The notes beneath the pieces were generated by a model that searched no databases, had not been told where the DNA came from, and saw only the letters and a list, made by a program, of their open reading frames with translations. This document shows positions 21,008 to 28,804 of a stretch of DNA of 33,175 bases, piece after piece. Position 1 is the stretch's first letter. Every line of letters begins with the position of its first letter. Source of the DNA: Candidatus Buchananbacteria bacterium (GTDB lineage: Bacteria; Patescibacteriota; Patescibacteriia; 2-01-FULL-39-33); NCBI GenBank assembly GCA_903863425.1, contig CAIPBY010000002.1, forward strand, positions 1 to 33,175, given 5' to 3'. The position numbers were made by a program, and so were the translations under genes.

Positions 21008-23683
21008 ATGCAAAAAATTTGGCACAATCTTCCGGCCAAAGAATTATTTCATTATTTAAAAAGTTCAGAGAGTGGCTTGTCTTCTGGGGAAGTGAGAAAA
21101 AGACAAGCCAAGTATGGGCCTAATGAAATTCCTCCTGGCAAGACAGCGACCATTTTAAGATTGATTTTTAATCAAATCAATACTCCTTTGGTTTATATTC
21201 TTATTTTTGCGGCTATAGTTTCATTAATTCTTGGACAATTTACTGATACAAGCGTAATTCTATTTATTGTAGCAGTAAATACCGCCATTGGTTTTTGGCA
21301 AGAAAGCAAGGCCAATAAGGCCATAATCAAGCTAAGGCGAATGATCGAGCAGAAGGCGTTGGTCAAAAGGGATAAGGGGAAGTTAATGGTTGATTCCAAA
21401 GAGCTTGTTCCTGGAGATTTGATTTATCTTCGGGCCGGTGACAAAGTGCCAGCTGATTGCCGGCTTCTTACGGTTAAGGGTTTGCAAGTAACTGAGTCGT
21501 CTTTGACCGGAGAATCCATTCCAATTAATAAGAAGATAAATATTTTAGACAAGGGAGTTATTTTGGCTGAAAGGGTAAATACGGTCTACATGGGAACATC
21601 CGTTGTCGCTGGTTATGGCGAAGCCATGGTTTGTCAGATTGGCAGGGATACAGAAATAGGAAAGATCGGCCAACTGATTAATGAAACAGAAGATTCTGAT
21701 ACCCCTTTGCAAAAGCAGTTAGCTGTATTCAGCAGAAATTTAGCTGTAGTTATTTCTATAATTTGTGTAATAATTTTTGCGTTTGGCGTTTTTTTGCATA
21801 AGGATATAATGGAAATGTTTACGGTTTCTGTGGCCATAGCGGTAGCTGCTATACCGGAGAGTATGCTTATTGCGGTTACGGTGATTCTGGCCTTCGGTGT
21901 GGGAATAATTTTGAAACAGAAGGCTTTGATTCGTAAATTGGTAGCGGCGGAAACTTTGGGCTCTACTTCAGTTATTTGCATGGATAAGACGGGTACGCTC
22001 ACTGAAGGCAATATGAGAGTATCTGCTATTATCGGAGTAGATGAGGAATATGCTTTGCAGAAAGAGTCTGATGAAATCAAGCTGGAGAAAGCCCATGATT
22101 TAATGTTGAAAATTTCTGCTTTGTGCAGTAGTGCCATCCTAGAAAGAAACAAAAATGAGCTTGAAGATTTCAAAATTATTGGAGATTCAACGGAAAAAGC
22201 GCTTCTTCTGGCGGCCGTTGAGGCTGGGTATTCAAAAGATAAATTAGATTTGGAATATCCTAAGATATCCGAAATCACTTTTGATTCGGAGAAGAAATAT
22301 ATGGCAACCTTGCATAGTCAGACAATAAGCAGTCATGATCATGTTTTTGTCAAAGGCGCTCCGGAAAAGGTTTTTAATTTTTGTTCCATGGCTTTAACCG
22401 GAGGCAAAGCGCAAAAGTTATCCCCAGCAAGATTTAAGGAATTAGATAAGAAATTTAAATCTTTAACCACAAAAGGTCTTCGGGTCATTGCTTTGGCGTA
22501 TAAAACTGGAAAATTCAAATCCATTGAAAATGAATTAAACGATCTTATTTTTCTAGGATTTATTGCGCTTAAAGATCCGCTTCGTCGTGATGCCAAAGAA
22601 GCTATCGGCATCTGTCTGCAAGCCGGAATCAGGCCTGTAATTATCACAGGAGATAATCGTCTTACGGCCATGGCTATATTTAAAGATTTAGGCGTAAAGG
22701 CGCTAGGAAGAGCTGTGGAGGGGAGTGAATTAGATAATTGGACGGATGAGCAATTAAGCCAGAAAATAGCCGGCATAGATATTTTTGCCCGCGTGGAACC
22801 GCATCATAAACTCCGAATTGTCCACGCTTGGCAAGCCAAAGGAGAGGTTGTGGCCATGACTGGCGATGGCATTAATGATGCTCCAGCAATTAAGGCAGCG
22901 GATATTGGCATTGCTCTGGGATCCGGATCAGATGTGACCAAGGAAGTGGCTGATATGGTGCTGTTAGACAGTGATTTTATGGTTATTGTTTCTGCAGTAA
23001 AACAGGGAAGGGTAATTTTTGATAATATCAGGAAAGTTATTCTTTATCTGCTTTCAAGCTGTTTTTCGGAAATGATTCTTGTGGTAAGTAGCCTCTTTCT
23101 GGGTTTGCCTTTGCCACTTTTAGCTATTCAAATTTTATGGATTAATCTTATAGCTGATGGCTTACCCAATATTGCCATGGCGGTTGAACCGGCTGAGAAG
23201 GGAATTATGTCATTACCGCCCAGGCCGAGAAGCGAACCGATCCTAAATAGCCGGATGAAATTCGTTATTTTTGTGGTGAGCATAGTCACGGATTTTATCT
23301 TGGTGGGATTTTTCTTGCTTTTACTTAGAAACAATACTGACATTTATTATGTCAGGACGGTTATGTTCGTTGCGGTCGCCTGTAATTCATTGTTGTTTGT
23401 TTTTAGCACTAGATCCATCAGGCATTCCATTTTTTCCCAGAATCCTTTCAGAAACAAATATTTAATATTAGCTTTGATTTCTTCCTTTGCGACTTTATTG
23501 GCTGTGGTTTATGTGCCGGAATTGCAGAAATTTTTCCATACAAAATCTTTGGGGTTTGGAGAGTGGAAAATTATTTTGGAGCTTTCTATTTTGAAAGTAT
23601 TTTTAATTGAAATATTCAAACGCCAACCGAAATTTTTTTCTAAGTCAGTTATAGAGCAGAAAGCAACCATAAAATATACTTAA
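21008..23683 (+). CDS. P-type cation-transporting ATPase (P2-type, calcium-pump-like)
   Basis: The 891-residue protein shows the full P-type order: N-terminal cation-ATPase region (LSSGEVRKRQAKYGPNEIP), actuator loop (VTESSLTGESIPI), TM4 motif AAIPESMLIAVTVILAFGV, phosphorylation motif DKTGTLTEGN (Asp near residue 326), KGAPE in the nucleotide domain, and TGDGINDAPAIKAADIGIA near residue 618. C-terminal spans include ILWINLIADGLPNIAMAVEP. PES replaces the PEG of SERCA in TM4, but the Glu is kept, so calcium is the likeliest substrate; other divalent ions or Na+/K+ are possible. Length is typical. The gene is monocistronic or leads into the following short genes. Calcium extrusion would fit the calcium-loop surface proteins upstream. 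Confidence 0.93.
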   Translation: MQKIWHNLPAKELFHYLKSSESGLSSGEVRKRQAKYGPNEIPPGKTATILRLIFNQINTPLVYILIFAAIVSLILGQFTDTSVILFIVAVNTAIGFWQESKANKAIIKLRRMIEQKALVKRDKGKLMVDSKELVPGDLIYLRAGDKVPADCRLLTVKGLQVTESSLTGESIPINKKINILDKGVILAERVNTVYMGTSVVAGYGEAMVCQIGRDTEIGKIGQLINETEDSDTPLQKQLAVFSRNLAVVISIICVIIFAFGVFLHKDIMEMFTVSVAIAVAAIPESMLIAVTVILAFGVGIILKQKALIRKLVAAETLGSTSVICMDKTGTLTEGNMRVSAIIGVDEEYALQKESDEIKLEKAHDLMLKISALCSSAILERNKNELEDFKIIGDSTEKALLLAAVEAGYSKDKLDLEYPKISEITFDSEKKYMATLHSQTISSHDHVFVKGAPEKVFNFCSMALTGGKAQKLSPARFKELDKKFKSLTTKGLRVIALAYKTGKFKSIENELNDLIFLGFIALKDPLRRDAKEAIGICLQAGIRPVIITGDNRLTAMAIFKDLGVKALGRAVEGSELDNWTDEQLSQKIAGIDIFARVEPHHKLRIVHAWQAKGEVVAMTGDGINDAPAIKAADIGIALGSGSDVTKEVADMVLLDSDFMVIVSAVKQGRVIFDNIRKVILYLLSSCFSEMILVVSSLFLGLPLPLLAIQILWINLIADGLPNIAMAVEPAEKGIMSLPPRPRSEPILNSRMKFVIFVVSIVTDFILVGFFLLLLRNNTDIYYVRTVMFVAVACNSLLFVFSTRSIRHSIFSQNPFRNKYLILALISSFATLLAVVYVPELQKFFHTKSLGFGEWKIILELSILKVFLIEIFKRQPKFFSKSVIEQKATIKYT

Positions 23684-23724
23684 CTACTAAATTTATCTGG
23701 CATATTTCCGATTAATAATAATTG

Positions 23725-23733
23725 TGTTATAAT
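23725..23733 (+). promoter_or_regulatory. Extended -10 of the FtsB/DivIC-like gene
   Basis: TG-T-TATAAT at 23725-23733. The predicted start near 23740 lies 2 nt before the ATG at 23742, so the mRNA should be essentially leaderless. Confidence 0.65.
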
Positions 23734-23741
23734 ATATACTA

Positions 23742-24167
23742 ATGTCGATTACAAGAGATAAGAATAATACATTTTTTAAATCCAAGATTGTTTTGTTGGT
23801 TTGTATTATTGTGCTGATATTTTTTATCATCGGATTGGTCAGAGAAATTATCAACAGGCGTGACATCAATAATCAGATAAATAGCCTAGAAAGCCAAGTT
23901 GCAGAACTGCAATCACAAAAAAACCAGGTCTCAGAGTTGGTTGGTTCTTGGCAGGATGGCAGTCATCTTGAGAAAGAGGCTAGATTGCGTTTAGGCCTGC
24001 AGAAGCCCGGAGAGAAAGCAATTATTATTTCCAGGGCGGAAGATCAGACCGCTAGTAGCGTCGCTTCGCCACTGGCCACTCTTAGCGGTAATCAGACGAA
24101 TTTAGCCATGGCAAGCAATAATCCGGAATCTAATCCGGTAAAATGGATTCATTATTTCTTTAAATAA
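23742..24167 (+). CDS. FtsB/DivIC-type septum formation protein
   Basis: The 141-residue bitopic protein has a short cytoplasmic N-terminus, one membrane span (IVLLVCIIVLIFFIIGLV, about residues 19-36), a coiled coil (INNQINSLESQVAELQSQKNQV) and the segment LEKEARLRLGLQKPGEKAIII. That last piece is characteristic of the DivIC/FtsB family (compare EAR...y.xPGE). The C-terminal 40 residues are low-complexity Ser/Asn-rich. Such proteins join FtsL and FtsQ/DivIB in the divisome. The parvulin gene starts 5 bases after the stop. Confidence 0.85.
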   Translation: MSITRDKNNTFFKSKIVLLVCIIVLIFFIIGLVREIINRRDINNQINSLESQVAELQSQKNQVSELVGSWQDGSHLEKEARLRLGLQKPGEKAIIISRAEDQTASSVASPLATLSGNQTNLAMASNNPESNPVKWIHYFFK

Positions 24168-24172
24168 ATTTT

Positions 24173-25360
24173 ATGCCTTCAAAAATTGTTCTAACTTCGG
24201 AAAAAAAAGCCAGACCCAGGAAAAAATTATCAGATAGTGCCGTGAAAGTTGTAAAGACGAAAAAAACAGCTTCTTCTAAACTGATAAAAACTAGAATTGC
24301 CAAAAAGGCTTCTGTCAGACCGAGAAGAAAAGCTATTTTGGATTTGCCATACGATTCTATCCAAAAAGATGATCTATTGCCTATATCCGAGGTTAAGCCA
24401 AGGAAGCCGGTAGATGATTTTTTTGCCAAGCCGTCTGTCAAGCCGAAGAAAGGATTGGGTTTTTATTTTAGCAGATTAGCGGCTTTTATAATTTTATTAG
24501 CCGTGTTAGCATTTTGCATAGACATTTACGGTATATATCAAATGAGTTGGCACGGTAGCATTAGCCATCAAGTGGCACATATTCTGCCTTTGCCAGCAGC
24601 CACGGTCAATAGTAAAATTATTAAATTATCTGATTATTTTGATGATGTTGATGTTTTGCAGATTGCCTTGTCCAATCAGAGAGAGGGATTGTCCGATCAA
24701 ATAATTTCTCCGGACAATAAGTCGTCGGTTATCGATCGACTTGTTCTTATAAATATTATAAATGAACAATTGAAGAAATATGGCCAGTCTGTTTCAGAAC
24801 AAGATTTAAATAGTAATTTGGATAGTATAATAACCCAATTCAATGGAAGATCTGAGGCTGAAAGCAACGTTAAAAAATTATATGGTATAAATCTTGATCA
24901 ATTCAAAGCCAAGGTTTTGAAACCGCTTTTGGCCAAGAATTTATTGCAATCGCAGATTGTCAAAGATGATAACTTAACCGTCAATAGGGATGCTAAGGCC
25001 AAGGCTGAGATGGTTCTGGAGTTGGCTTTGAGGCCGGGAGCGAATTTTTCTGATTTGGCCAAGCAATATACTGAGGATGAAGCTGGCATCAATACTGGAG
25101 GAGACTTGGGATTTGTATCTAGAGGTGAAGCCACGCCGGAAATAGAACAAATATTATTTTCTTTGCCCGCCAATACGGTTTATGATAAGATAATTACAAA
25201 CAATGTGGGCTATCACATTATTATGGTGGAAAATAAGCTAACTGATCCTTCGACAAACAAAGAAAGTGTCCAAGCCAAGCAAATATTAATTAAAGTAGAT
25301 GTGGATAAGTACCTTAGAGATTTAATGGCTGGGTTAAAGGTAGTTAAATATATAAAATAA
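24173..25360 (+). CDS. Membrane-anchored parvulin-type peptidyl-prolyl isomerase (SurA/PrsA-like)
   Basis: The 395-residue protein has a long Lys/Arg-rich cytoplasmic N-terminus (about 90 residues), a membrane span (about 99-122), a SurA-N-like helical domain (SSVIDRLVLINIINEQLKKYGQSVSEQDLN) and a parvulin domain. The latter includes FSDLAKQYTEDEAGINTGGDLGFVSRGE and VGYHIIMVENK. It should assist folding of exported proteins on the outer face of the membrane. The very basic N-terminal extension is longer than in PrsA and is unusual. It is likely co-transcribed with the divisome gene. Confidence 0.88.
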   Translation: MPSKIVLTSEKKARPRKKLSDSAVKVVKTKKTASSKLIKTRIAKKASVRPRRKAILDLPYDSIQKDDLLPISEVKPRKPVDDFFAKPSVKPKKGLGFYFSRLAAFIILLAVLAFCIDIYGIYQMSWHGSISHQVAHILPLPAATVNSKIIKLSDYFDDVDVLQIALSNQREGLSDQIISPDNKSSVIDRLVLINIINEQLKKYGQSVSEQDLNSNLDSIITQFNGRSEAESNVKKLYGINLDQFKAKVLKPLLAKNLLQSQIVKDDNLTVNRDAKAKAEMVLELALRPGANFSDLAKQYTEDEAGINTGGDLGFVSRGEATPEIEQILFSLPANTVYDKIITNNVGYHIIMVENKLTDPSTNKESVQAKQILIKVDVDKYLRDLMAGLKVVKYIK

Positions 25361-25385
25361 AAATTAAAATTGGAATTTAAGCCGA

Positions 25386-25407
25386 CCCCGCCAGAGGCGG
25401 GCAGGCG
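25386..25407. repeat. Dispersed GC-rich hairpin repeat, second copy
   Basis: CCCGCC-AGA-GGCGGGCAGGCG resembles the sequence at 3609-3629 in order and orientation, and again lies next to tRNA genes. On the minus strand it would act as a short stem after the tRNA-Thr/Gly transcript, but without a T-tract. Confidence 0.5.
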
Positions 25408-25442
25408 TGGGAATCGCTCCGCTACTATAATACGTTTAATTG

Positions 25443-25514
25443 AGCCGAAGAGAGGACTTGAACCTCCAACCTACGGTTTACGATACCGTTGCTCTACCAT
25501 TGAGCCACTTCGGC
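25443..25514 (-). tRNA. tRNA-Thr (anticodon CGT)
   Basis: Acceptor GCCGAAG pairs with CTTCGGC, D-arm GCTC/GAGC, anticodon stem ACGGT/ACCGT with loop ATCGTAA giving CGT, and T-loop with GGTTCAAGTCC. The discriminator is T and CCA is not encoded. It is 12 bases downstream of tRNA-Gly in the same transcript. Confidence 0.94.
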
Positions 25515-25526
25515 AAACAATTTAGA

Positions 25527-25597
25527 AGCGGGTAACGAGAATCGAACTCGTGCGTCAACCTTGGGAAGGTCGCATTCTACCACTAAATCATACCCGC
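25527..25597 (-). tRNA. tRNA-Gly (anticodon CCC)
   Basis: Acceptor GCGGGTA pairs with TACCCGC, anticodon stem CGACC/GGTTG with loop TTCCCAA giving CCC, and T-loop GAGTTCGATTCTC. CCA is not encoded. It is first in the tRNA-Gly/tRNA-Thr transcript. Confidence 0.93.
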
Positions 25598-25610
25598 GAA
25601 AGGTAATATA

Positions 25611-25639
25611 AATATAACGTTAATTATGATAAAAATCAA
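25611..25639 (-). promoter_or_regulatory. Promoter of the tRNA-Gly/tRNA-Thr operon
   Basis: Minus strand TTGATT (25639-25634), 17 bases, TATATT (25616-25611). It overlaps the first codons of the divergent RlpA-like gene. Confidence 0.65.
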
Positions 25640-26480
25640 TATCTGGCAGATGTTTAAGCGGAAAATGGGCACATTTAGTAAATTAAAATTATTCCTTTCA
25701 TTTGTGGCTCTGGCCAGTATTTTTCTTTTTTGTGGTCAGATAGCTAAGGCGAGTGATTTTTTCTTTCTGAAAGAGGTGAGTTATCCGCTAGAATCTGATT
25801 ATATTTTGAAGACAGAAGACGGTTTGCTTTCACTTAATGTGTTGGCCAGCTCTACTAATGATAGGTTTTATTTGAAAATGAGTAATTTAGCTAGGCAGGA
25901 TAGCATTAATCAGTTTTTTACTTATCCAGAAAGCTCTACTCCGGCAACAGATTTGTATTCAATTAGACTCGAGGGTAGTAAAGATATTACTTTTACTAAG
26001 CAACCAAGAATAACCTTGACTTACACGGAAAGTAATAAGTTTAATCAATTGTATTATTATGATTGGTATAATTTAAAGTTCGAGAAGCTTGATACTGTAA
26101 GAGATACAATTAAACATACTTTGCAATTCGATTTTCCTGCTGGCAAGCAGTCATTGCAGTTTGCGATTTTTAATGAGCCAGAGCTTATTGGCAGAGCATC
26201 GTGGTATGTGCACCCGAAGTATGAAAATGATTTGATTGCGGCCAGCGTTGATTTCGCCAAAGACACAAAATTAAGAGTAATTAATTTGGATAATAATAAA
26301 GAAGTAATTGTCACAGTCAAAGACTACGGTCCCAAGAAATGTTCTGACTGGACAGCTGAGGAGCAACGCAAGATGGGTCCATGTCAGGAAAGGATTTTGG
26401 ATTTATCTCAGGTGGCATTTAAAAAAATTGCTTCGACCAGTCAGGGAGTAATTCGCGTCAAAGCGATTCCTATTGAATAA
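25626..26480 (+). CDS. RlpA-like double-psi beta-barrel protein
   Basis: The 284-residue protein has an N-terminal hydrophobic export segment (LKLFLSFVALASIFLFCGQIAKA), a middle domain of no known family, and a C-terminal RlpA-like double-psi barrel (from about residue 190). That barrel has GRASWYVHPKYENDLIAAS, TKLRVINLDNNKEVIVTVKDYGP and RILDLSQVAFKKIAS. RlpA proteins act on peptidoglycan at division sites. The Asp of the VxDxGP motif is present, but the His that normally precedes the PFGT segment is not visible, so enzymatic activity is doubtful. It lies 12 bases before ftsE, which suggests a role with FtsEX. An ATG at 25650 is an alternative start. Confidence 0.8.
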   Translation: MIKINIWQMFKRKMGTFSKLKLFLSFVALASIFLFCGQIAKASDFFFLKEVSYPLESDYILKTEDGLLSLNVLASSTNDRFYLKMSNLARQDSINQFFTYPESSTPATDLYSIRLEGSKDITFTKQPRITLTYTESNKFNQLYYYDWYNLKFEKLDTVRDTIKHTLQFDFPAGKQSLQFAIFNEPELIGRASWYVHPKYENDLIAASVDFAKDTKLRVINLDNNKEVIVTVKDYGPKKCSDWTAEEQRKMGPCQERILDLSQVAFKKIASTSQGVIRVKAIPIE

Positions 26481-26492
26481 TTTCACATTATC

Positions 26493-27173
26493 ATGATACA
26501 TCTTATAGATATTTTTAAGGAGTTTCCGCCCAATACAGTTGCCTTAAGGGGTATTAATTTACACATTGAGGCAGGGGAGTTTGTTTCTATCGTGGGATTG
26601 TCCGGTTCTGGCAAAACTACGGTGGTAAGGTTGCTTATCGCTGAGGCTAAGCCCACCAAAGGTCAGATTGTGGTTGGCGGTTGGGACATTACCAAGATTA
26701 AAAATAGTCAAGTTCCGTGTTTGCGCCGGCAGATTGGTGTGGTTTTTCAGGATTTTAAATTATTAAATAAAAAGACTGTTTTTGAAAATGTAGCTTTTGC
26801 CTTGCAAGTAGCCGGAACTGTCCGATCCAGGATTAACTCTATTGTGCCTCAAGTGCTTGAGATTGTGGACTTAAAAGACAAGGCCAATCGTTATCCACAG
26901 CAGTTATCTGGTGGAGAGAAGCAGAGGGTGGCTATTGCTAGAGCGCTTATTCATCGACCTAAGGTGCTTCTCGCCGATGAGCCGACTGGAAACTTGGATA
27001 CCATAAATTCTAAAGGCATTATTGATTTACTGCTCAAGATAAACGAGTTTGGCACGACAGTGGTACTCGTCACTCATGATAAGGATATTGTTAATTCGCT
27101 TAAGAAGAGAGTAGTGACTTTGGATGCTGGAGCTGTTAGTCAGGATCAAAGAGTGGGTAAGTATGTTATTTAA
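26493..27173 (+). CDS. ftsE: Cell division ATP-binding protein FtsE
   Basis: The 226-residue ABC ATPase has Walker A GLSGSGKTT, signature LSGGEKQR, Walker B VLLADEPTGNLD and H-loop VLVTHD. The FtsE-specific start (HLIDIFKEFPPNTVALRGINL) and the paired ftsX gene 18 bases downstream fix the identity. FtsEX transmits ATP hydrolysis across the membrane to activate septal peptidoglycan hydrolases. The upstream neighbour is the RlpA-like gene. Confidence 0.95.
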   Translation: MIHLIDIFKEFPPNTVALRGINLHIEAGEFVSIVGLSGSGKTTVVRLLIAEAKPTKGQIVVGGWDITKIKNSQVPCLRRQIGVVFQDFKLLNKKTVFENVAFALQVAGTVRSRINSIVPQVLEIVDLKDKANRYPQQLSGGEKQRVAIARALIHRPKVLLADEPTGNLDTINSKGIIDLLLKINEFGTTVVLVTHDKDIVNSLKKRVVTLDAGAVSQDQRVGKYVI

Positions 27174-27191
27174 ATAAAACTAAATTCTGAA

Positions 27192-28109
27192 ATGTTTATT
27201 CTTTCTCTCGGCAGATCATTAATGTTTGCTCTCCAGTCTTTCTGGCGTAATTTCTGGTTGTCTTTGGCGACTATTGTTATTATTTTTCTGACTTTTTTGT
27301 CTATTAATTTTTTAATTGGTATTAATGCGGTTTCTGATTCAGCCTTAGCTGCGGTTAAAGATAGAGTGGATATATCAGTATATTTTAAGCCAGAAGTGCA
27401 GGAAGTCAAGATTTCTGAAATTAAATCGCATTTAGGGGCTATGCCTCAAGTCAAGGATATTGTTTATAAATCGCCTGAGCTGAATTTGAAAGAATTCCAG
27501 GAGAGGCACAAAAATGATGCCAATATTCAAGAAACGCTTAAGGAGCTAGAGGGAAATCCTTTGGGTGGGACGCTTGTGATAAGAGCTGGACAATTAGCAG
27601 ATTATCCGGAAGTGCTTAAGGCCGTGGATAATCCGGCTTATGCGGATTTGATTGAGGAGAAGAATTACGAGGATCATCAATTGGTAATAACCAGGATAAA
27701 TAATATTTCTGATAATGTCCGCAAAGGCGCTATAATAATCAGTATTCTTTTCATTCTTATTGCCATTCTTATTGTATTTAATACTGTAAGAATTGCCATT
27801 TTCACTCATCAGAATGAGATTTCCATTATGAAATTAGTCGGTGCTAGCAATTGGTTTATTCGGGCGCCATTTATATTTGAAAGTATTTTCTCGGGAATTA
27901 TTGGATGTCTTTTGGCCTTGGCCGTGTTTTATCCGCTTTTGTCATTAGTCCAGCCACAATTAGCGAGTTTTTTTAATGGCGCTAACTTTGATTTAGTGGG
28001 GTATTTTAATAATCATCTCGTCTGGATAGTGGGATCGCAGTTGGTGGGGATTATTATTTTGAATTTTATTAGTAGTAGTGCGGCTATCGGTAGGTATTTG
28101 AAGGTGTAA
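27192..28109 (+). CDS. ftsX: Cell division protein FtsX
   Basis: The 305-residue permease-like protein has the FtsX layout: short cytoplasmic start, span 1 (about 22-44), an extracellular domain of about 130 residues (VDISVYFKPEVQEVKISEIKSHL; MPQVKDIVYKSP), then three spans at about 177-200, 226-252 and 278-302. The segment FTHQNEISIMKLVGASNWFIRAPF is diagnostic. It lies downstream of ftsE and ends with a strong terminator. The extracellular loop would recruit the hydrolase partner; no PcsB/CwlO-like gene is in the window. Confidence 0.95.
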   Translation: MFILSLGRSLMFALQSFWRNFWLSLATIVIIFLTFLSINFLIGINAVSDSALAAVKDRVDISVYFKPEVQEVKISEIKSHLGAMPQVKDIVYKSPELNLKEFQERHKNDANIQETLKELEGNPLGGTLVIRAGQLADYPEVLKAVDNPAYADLIEEKNYEDHQLVITRINNISDNVRKGAIIISILFILIAILIVFNTVRIAIFTHQNEISIMKLVGASNWFIRAPFIFESIFSGIIGCLLALAVFYPLLSLVQPQLASFFNGANFDLVGYFNNHLVWIVGSQLVGIIILNFISSSAAIGRYLKV

Positions 28110-28120
28110 TTTTTGAAACT

Positions 28121-28157
28121 AAACAACCGTTCCGATATAACATCGAAACGGTTGTTT
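28121..28157 (+). terminator. Terminator of rlpA-like-ftsE-ftsX
   Basis: AAACAACCGTT...AACGGTTGTTT with an additional inner CGAT/ATCG pairing and flanking A/T tracts. It works on both strands and could also stop minus-strand read-through from the microprotein gene. Confidence 0.85.
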
Positions 28158-28191
28158 TATTTGAATTTAGTTTTATTATTTAAATGGGGGA

Positions 28192-28224
28192 CGGACTGCA
28201 GAAGTGTGTGACTACTGCAGTCCG
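28192..28224 (-). terminator. Hairpin after the zinc-knuckle microprotein gene
   Basis: A perfect 10-bp inverted repeat (28192-28201 with 28215-28224) with a 13-nt loop lies 9 bases beyond the minus-strand stop codon. No T-tract follows (a C5 run does), so it may stabilise the 3' end rather than terminate. Confidence 0.5.
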
Positions 28225-28232
28225 ATGCGCGA

Positions 28233-28385
28233 TCATGCCGCCACCCTTTGGGGTGGGGGGATGGTCAATGTGGCTTTTTTGGGAAGTGGTCCCAGTTTGC
28301 AAACAACACAAATAGGGCCACCTACTTCGCGGTACTTACCAATGCCGGGTGGCAAAGGCCTACCGCACAAAGAGCATTCTTCCAT
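28233..28385 (-). CDS. 50-residue zinc-knuckle microprotein
   Basis: This short frame encodes MEECSLCGRPLPPG..., with two CxxC pairs (CSLC near residue 4, CVVC near residue 26), the spacing of a small zinc ribbon, and a Pro-rich tail (LTIPPPQRVAA). Support is strong for such a short gene. It has an AAGGTGAC Shine-Dalgarno site five bases before the ATG, a perfect consensus promoter, a 10-bp hairpin in the leader, and a hairpin after the stop. The first half looks like a Cys4 treble-clef or DksA-type knuckle. I cannot name the family; a nucleic-acid or ribosome-associated role is a guess. Confidence 0.75.
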   Translation of the reverse strand: MEECSLCGRPLPPGIGKYREVGGPICVVCKLGPLPKKATLTIPPPQRVAA

Positions 28386-28397
28386 ATTGTCACCTTT

Positions 28398-28442
28398 GTT
28401 ATTGCCTTGTTTTTACTTTTCGACATATTCCTAGGCAATAAC
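28398..28442 (-). promoter_or_regulatory. Leader hairpin of the microprotein mRNA
   Basis: GTTATTGCCT (28442-28433, minus strand) and AGGCAATAAC (28407-28398) form a perfect 10-bp stem with a 25-nt loop. The stem starts at the predicted transcription start and ends a few bases before the Shine-Dalgarno site, so it may protect the 5' end or control ribosome access. Confidence 0.6.
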
Positions 28443-28447
28443 GAGTT

Positions 28448-28476
28448 ATTATAAGTAAAATTAGATTAATTGTCAA
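28448..28476 (-). promoter_or_regulatory. Perfect consensus promoter of the microprotein gene
   Basis: Minus strand TTGACA (28476-28471), 17 bases, TATAAT (28453-28448). All twelve positions match consensus. Confidence 0.88.
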
Positions 28477-28515
28477 TGGCAGTTATTAACTTATTTTTTA
28501 ACTAAAATTAGCAAA

Positions 28516-28543
28516 AATAAAACACCACAAAAGGTGTTTTATT
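28516..28543 (-). terminator. Terminator of tRNA-Gln (bidirectional)
   Basis: An 11-bp perfect stem (28516-28526 with 28533-28543, AATAAAACACC/GGTGTTTTATT) with a 6-nt loop. On the minus strand it is followed by further T residues. Confidence 0.78.
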
Positions 28544-28572
28544 ATTTTGAATAATAGTTTTCCCGCGCAAAG

Positions 28573-28643
28573 CTGGGAGACTAGGAATCGAACCTAGATT
28601 AATGGCTTCAAAGGCCACTGTCCTACCATTAGACGATCTCCCA
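28573..28643 (-). tRNA. tRNA-Gln (anticodon TTG)
   Basis: Acceptor TGGGAGA pairs with TCTCCCA, D-loop with TAATGGTA, anticodon stem GTGGC/GCCAT with loop CTTTGAA giving TTG, and T-arm with GGTTCGATTCC. The discriminator is G and CCA is not encoded. The first 18 bases are exactly duplicated 179 bases upstream, at the edge of structured element B. Confidence 0.94.
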
Positions 28644-28690
28644 ATAATATTCTTTAATTTTTCTAACTATTCAGTTGTAATACATTTCCC

Positions 28691-28790
28691 GCACGGGCCT
28701 AAGGCCCATCCCTGGGTTGGCGCTGGATGCTCCTTATGGTCGCATCCATCGACTCTCGTCCGGATTACCGAACTCGCTTCCAACCTGTCG
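28691..28790 (-). ncRNA. Structured RNA-like element, copy B (tRNA-Gln associated)
   Basis: On the minus strand GGTTGG (28785-28780) pairs with CCAACC (28720-28715) as a closing stem. Inside are a GTTCGG/CCGGAC hairpin with loop TAAT and a GGATGC/GCATCC hairpin (28747-28742 with 28730-28725) with an 11-nt loop GACCATAAGGA. A GGGCC/GGCCC hairpin follows (28707-28695). It shares AAGCGAG and GTCGATGGATGCGA with copy A at 3777-3902, in the same order. The closing stem is GGTTGG/CCAACC here and GGTCAG/CTGACC there, so paired changes preserve the fold. A further 7-bp hairpin (GTCGGTG/CACCGAC) lies just upstream. It is upstream of and on the same strand as tRNA-Gln. Confidence 0.55.
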
Positions 28791-28804
28791 GTGATTACAC
28801 CGAC

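Noticed and set aside
28204-28454. Two plus-strand frames opposite the zinc-knuckle microprotein
   Set aside because: The minus-strand frame has a consensus promoter, Shine-Dalgarno and CxxC pairs, while the plus-strand frames have no comparable signals.
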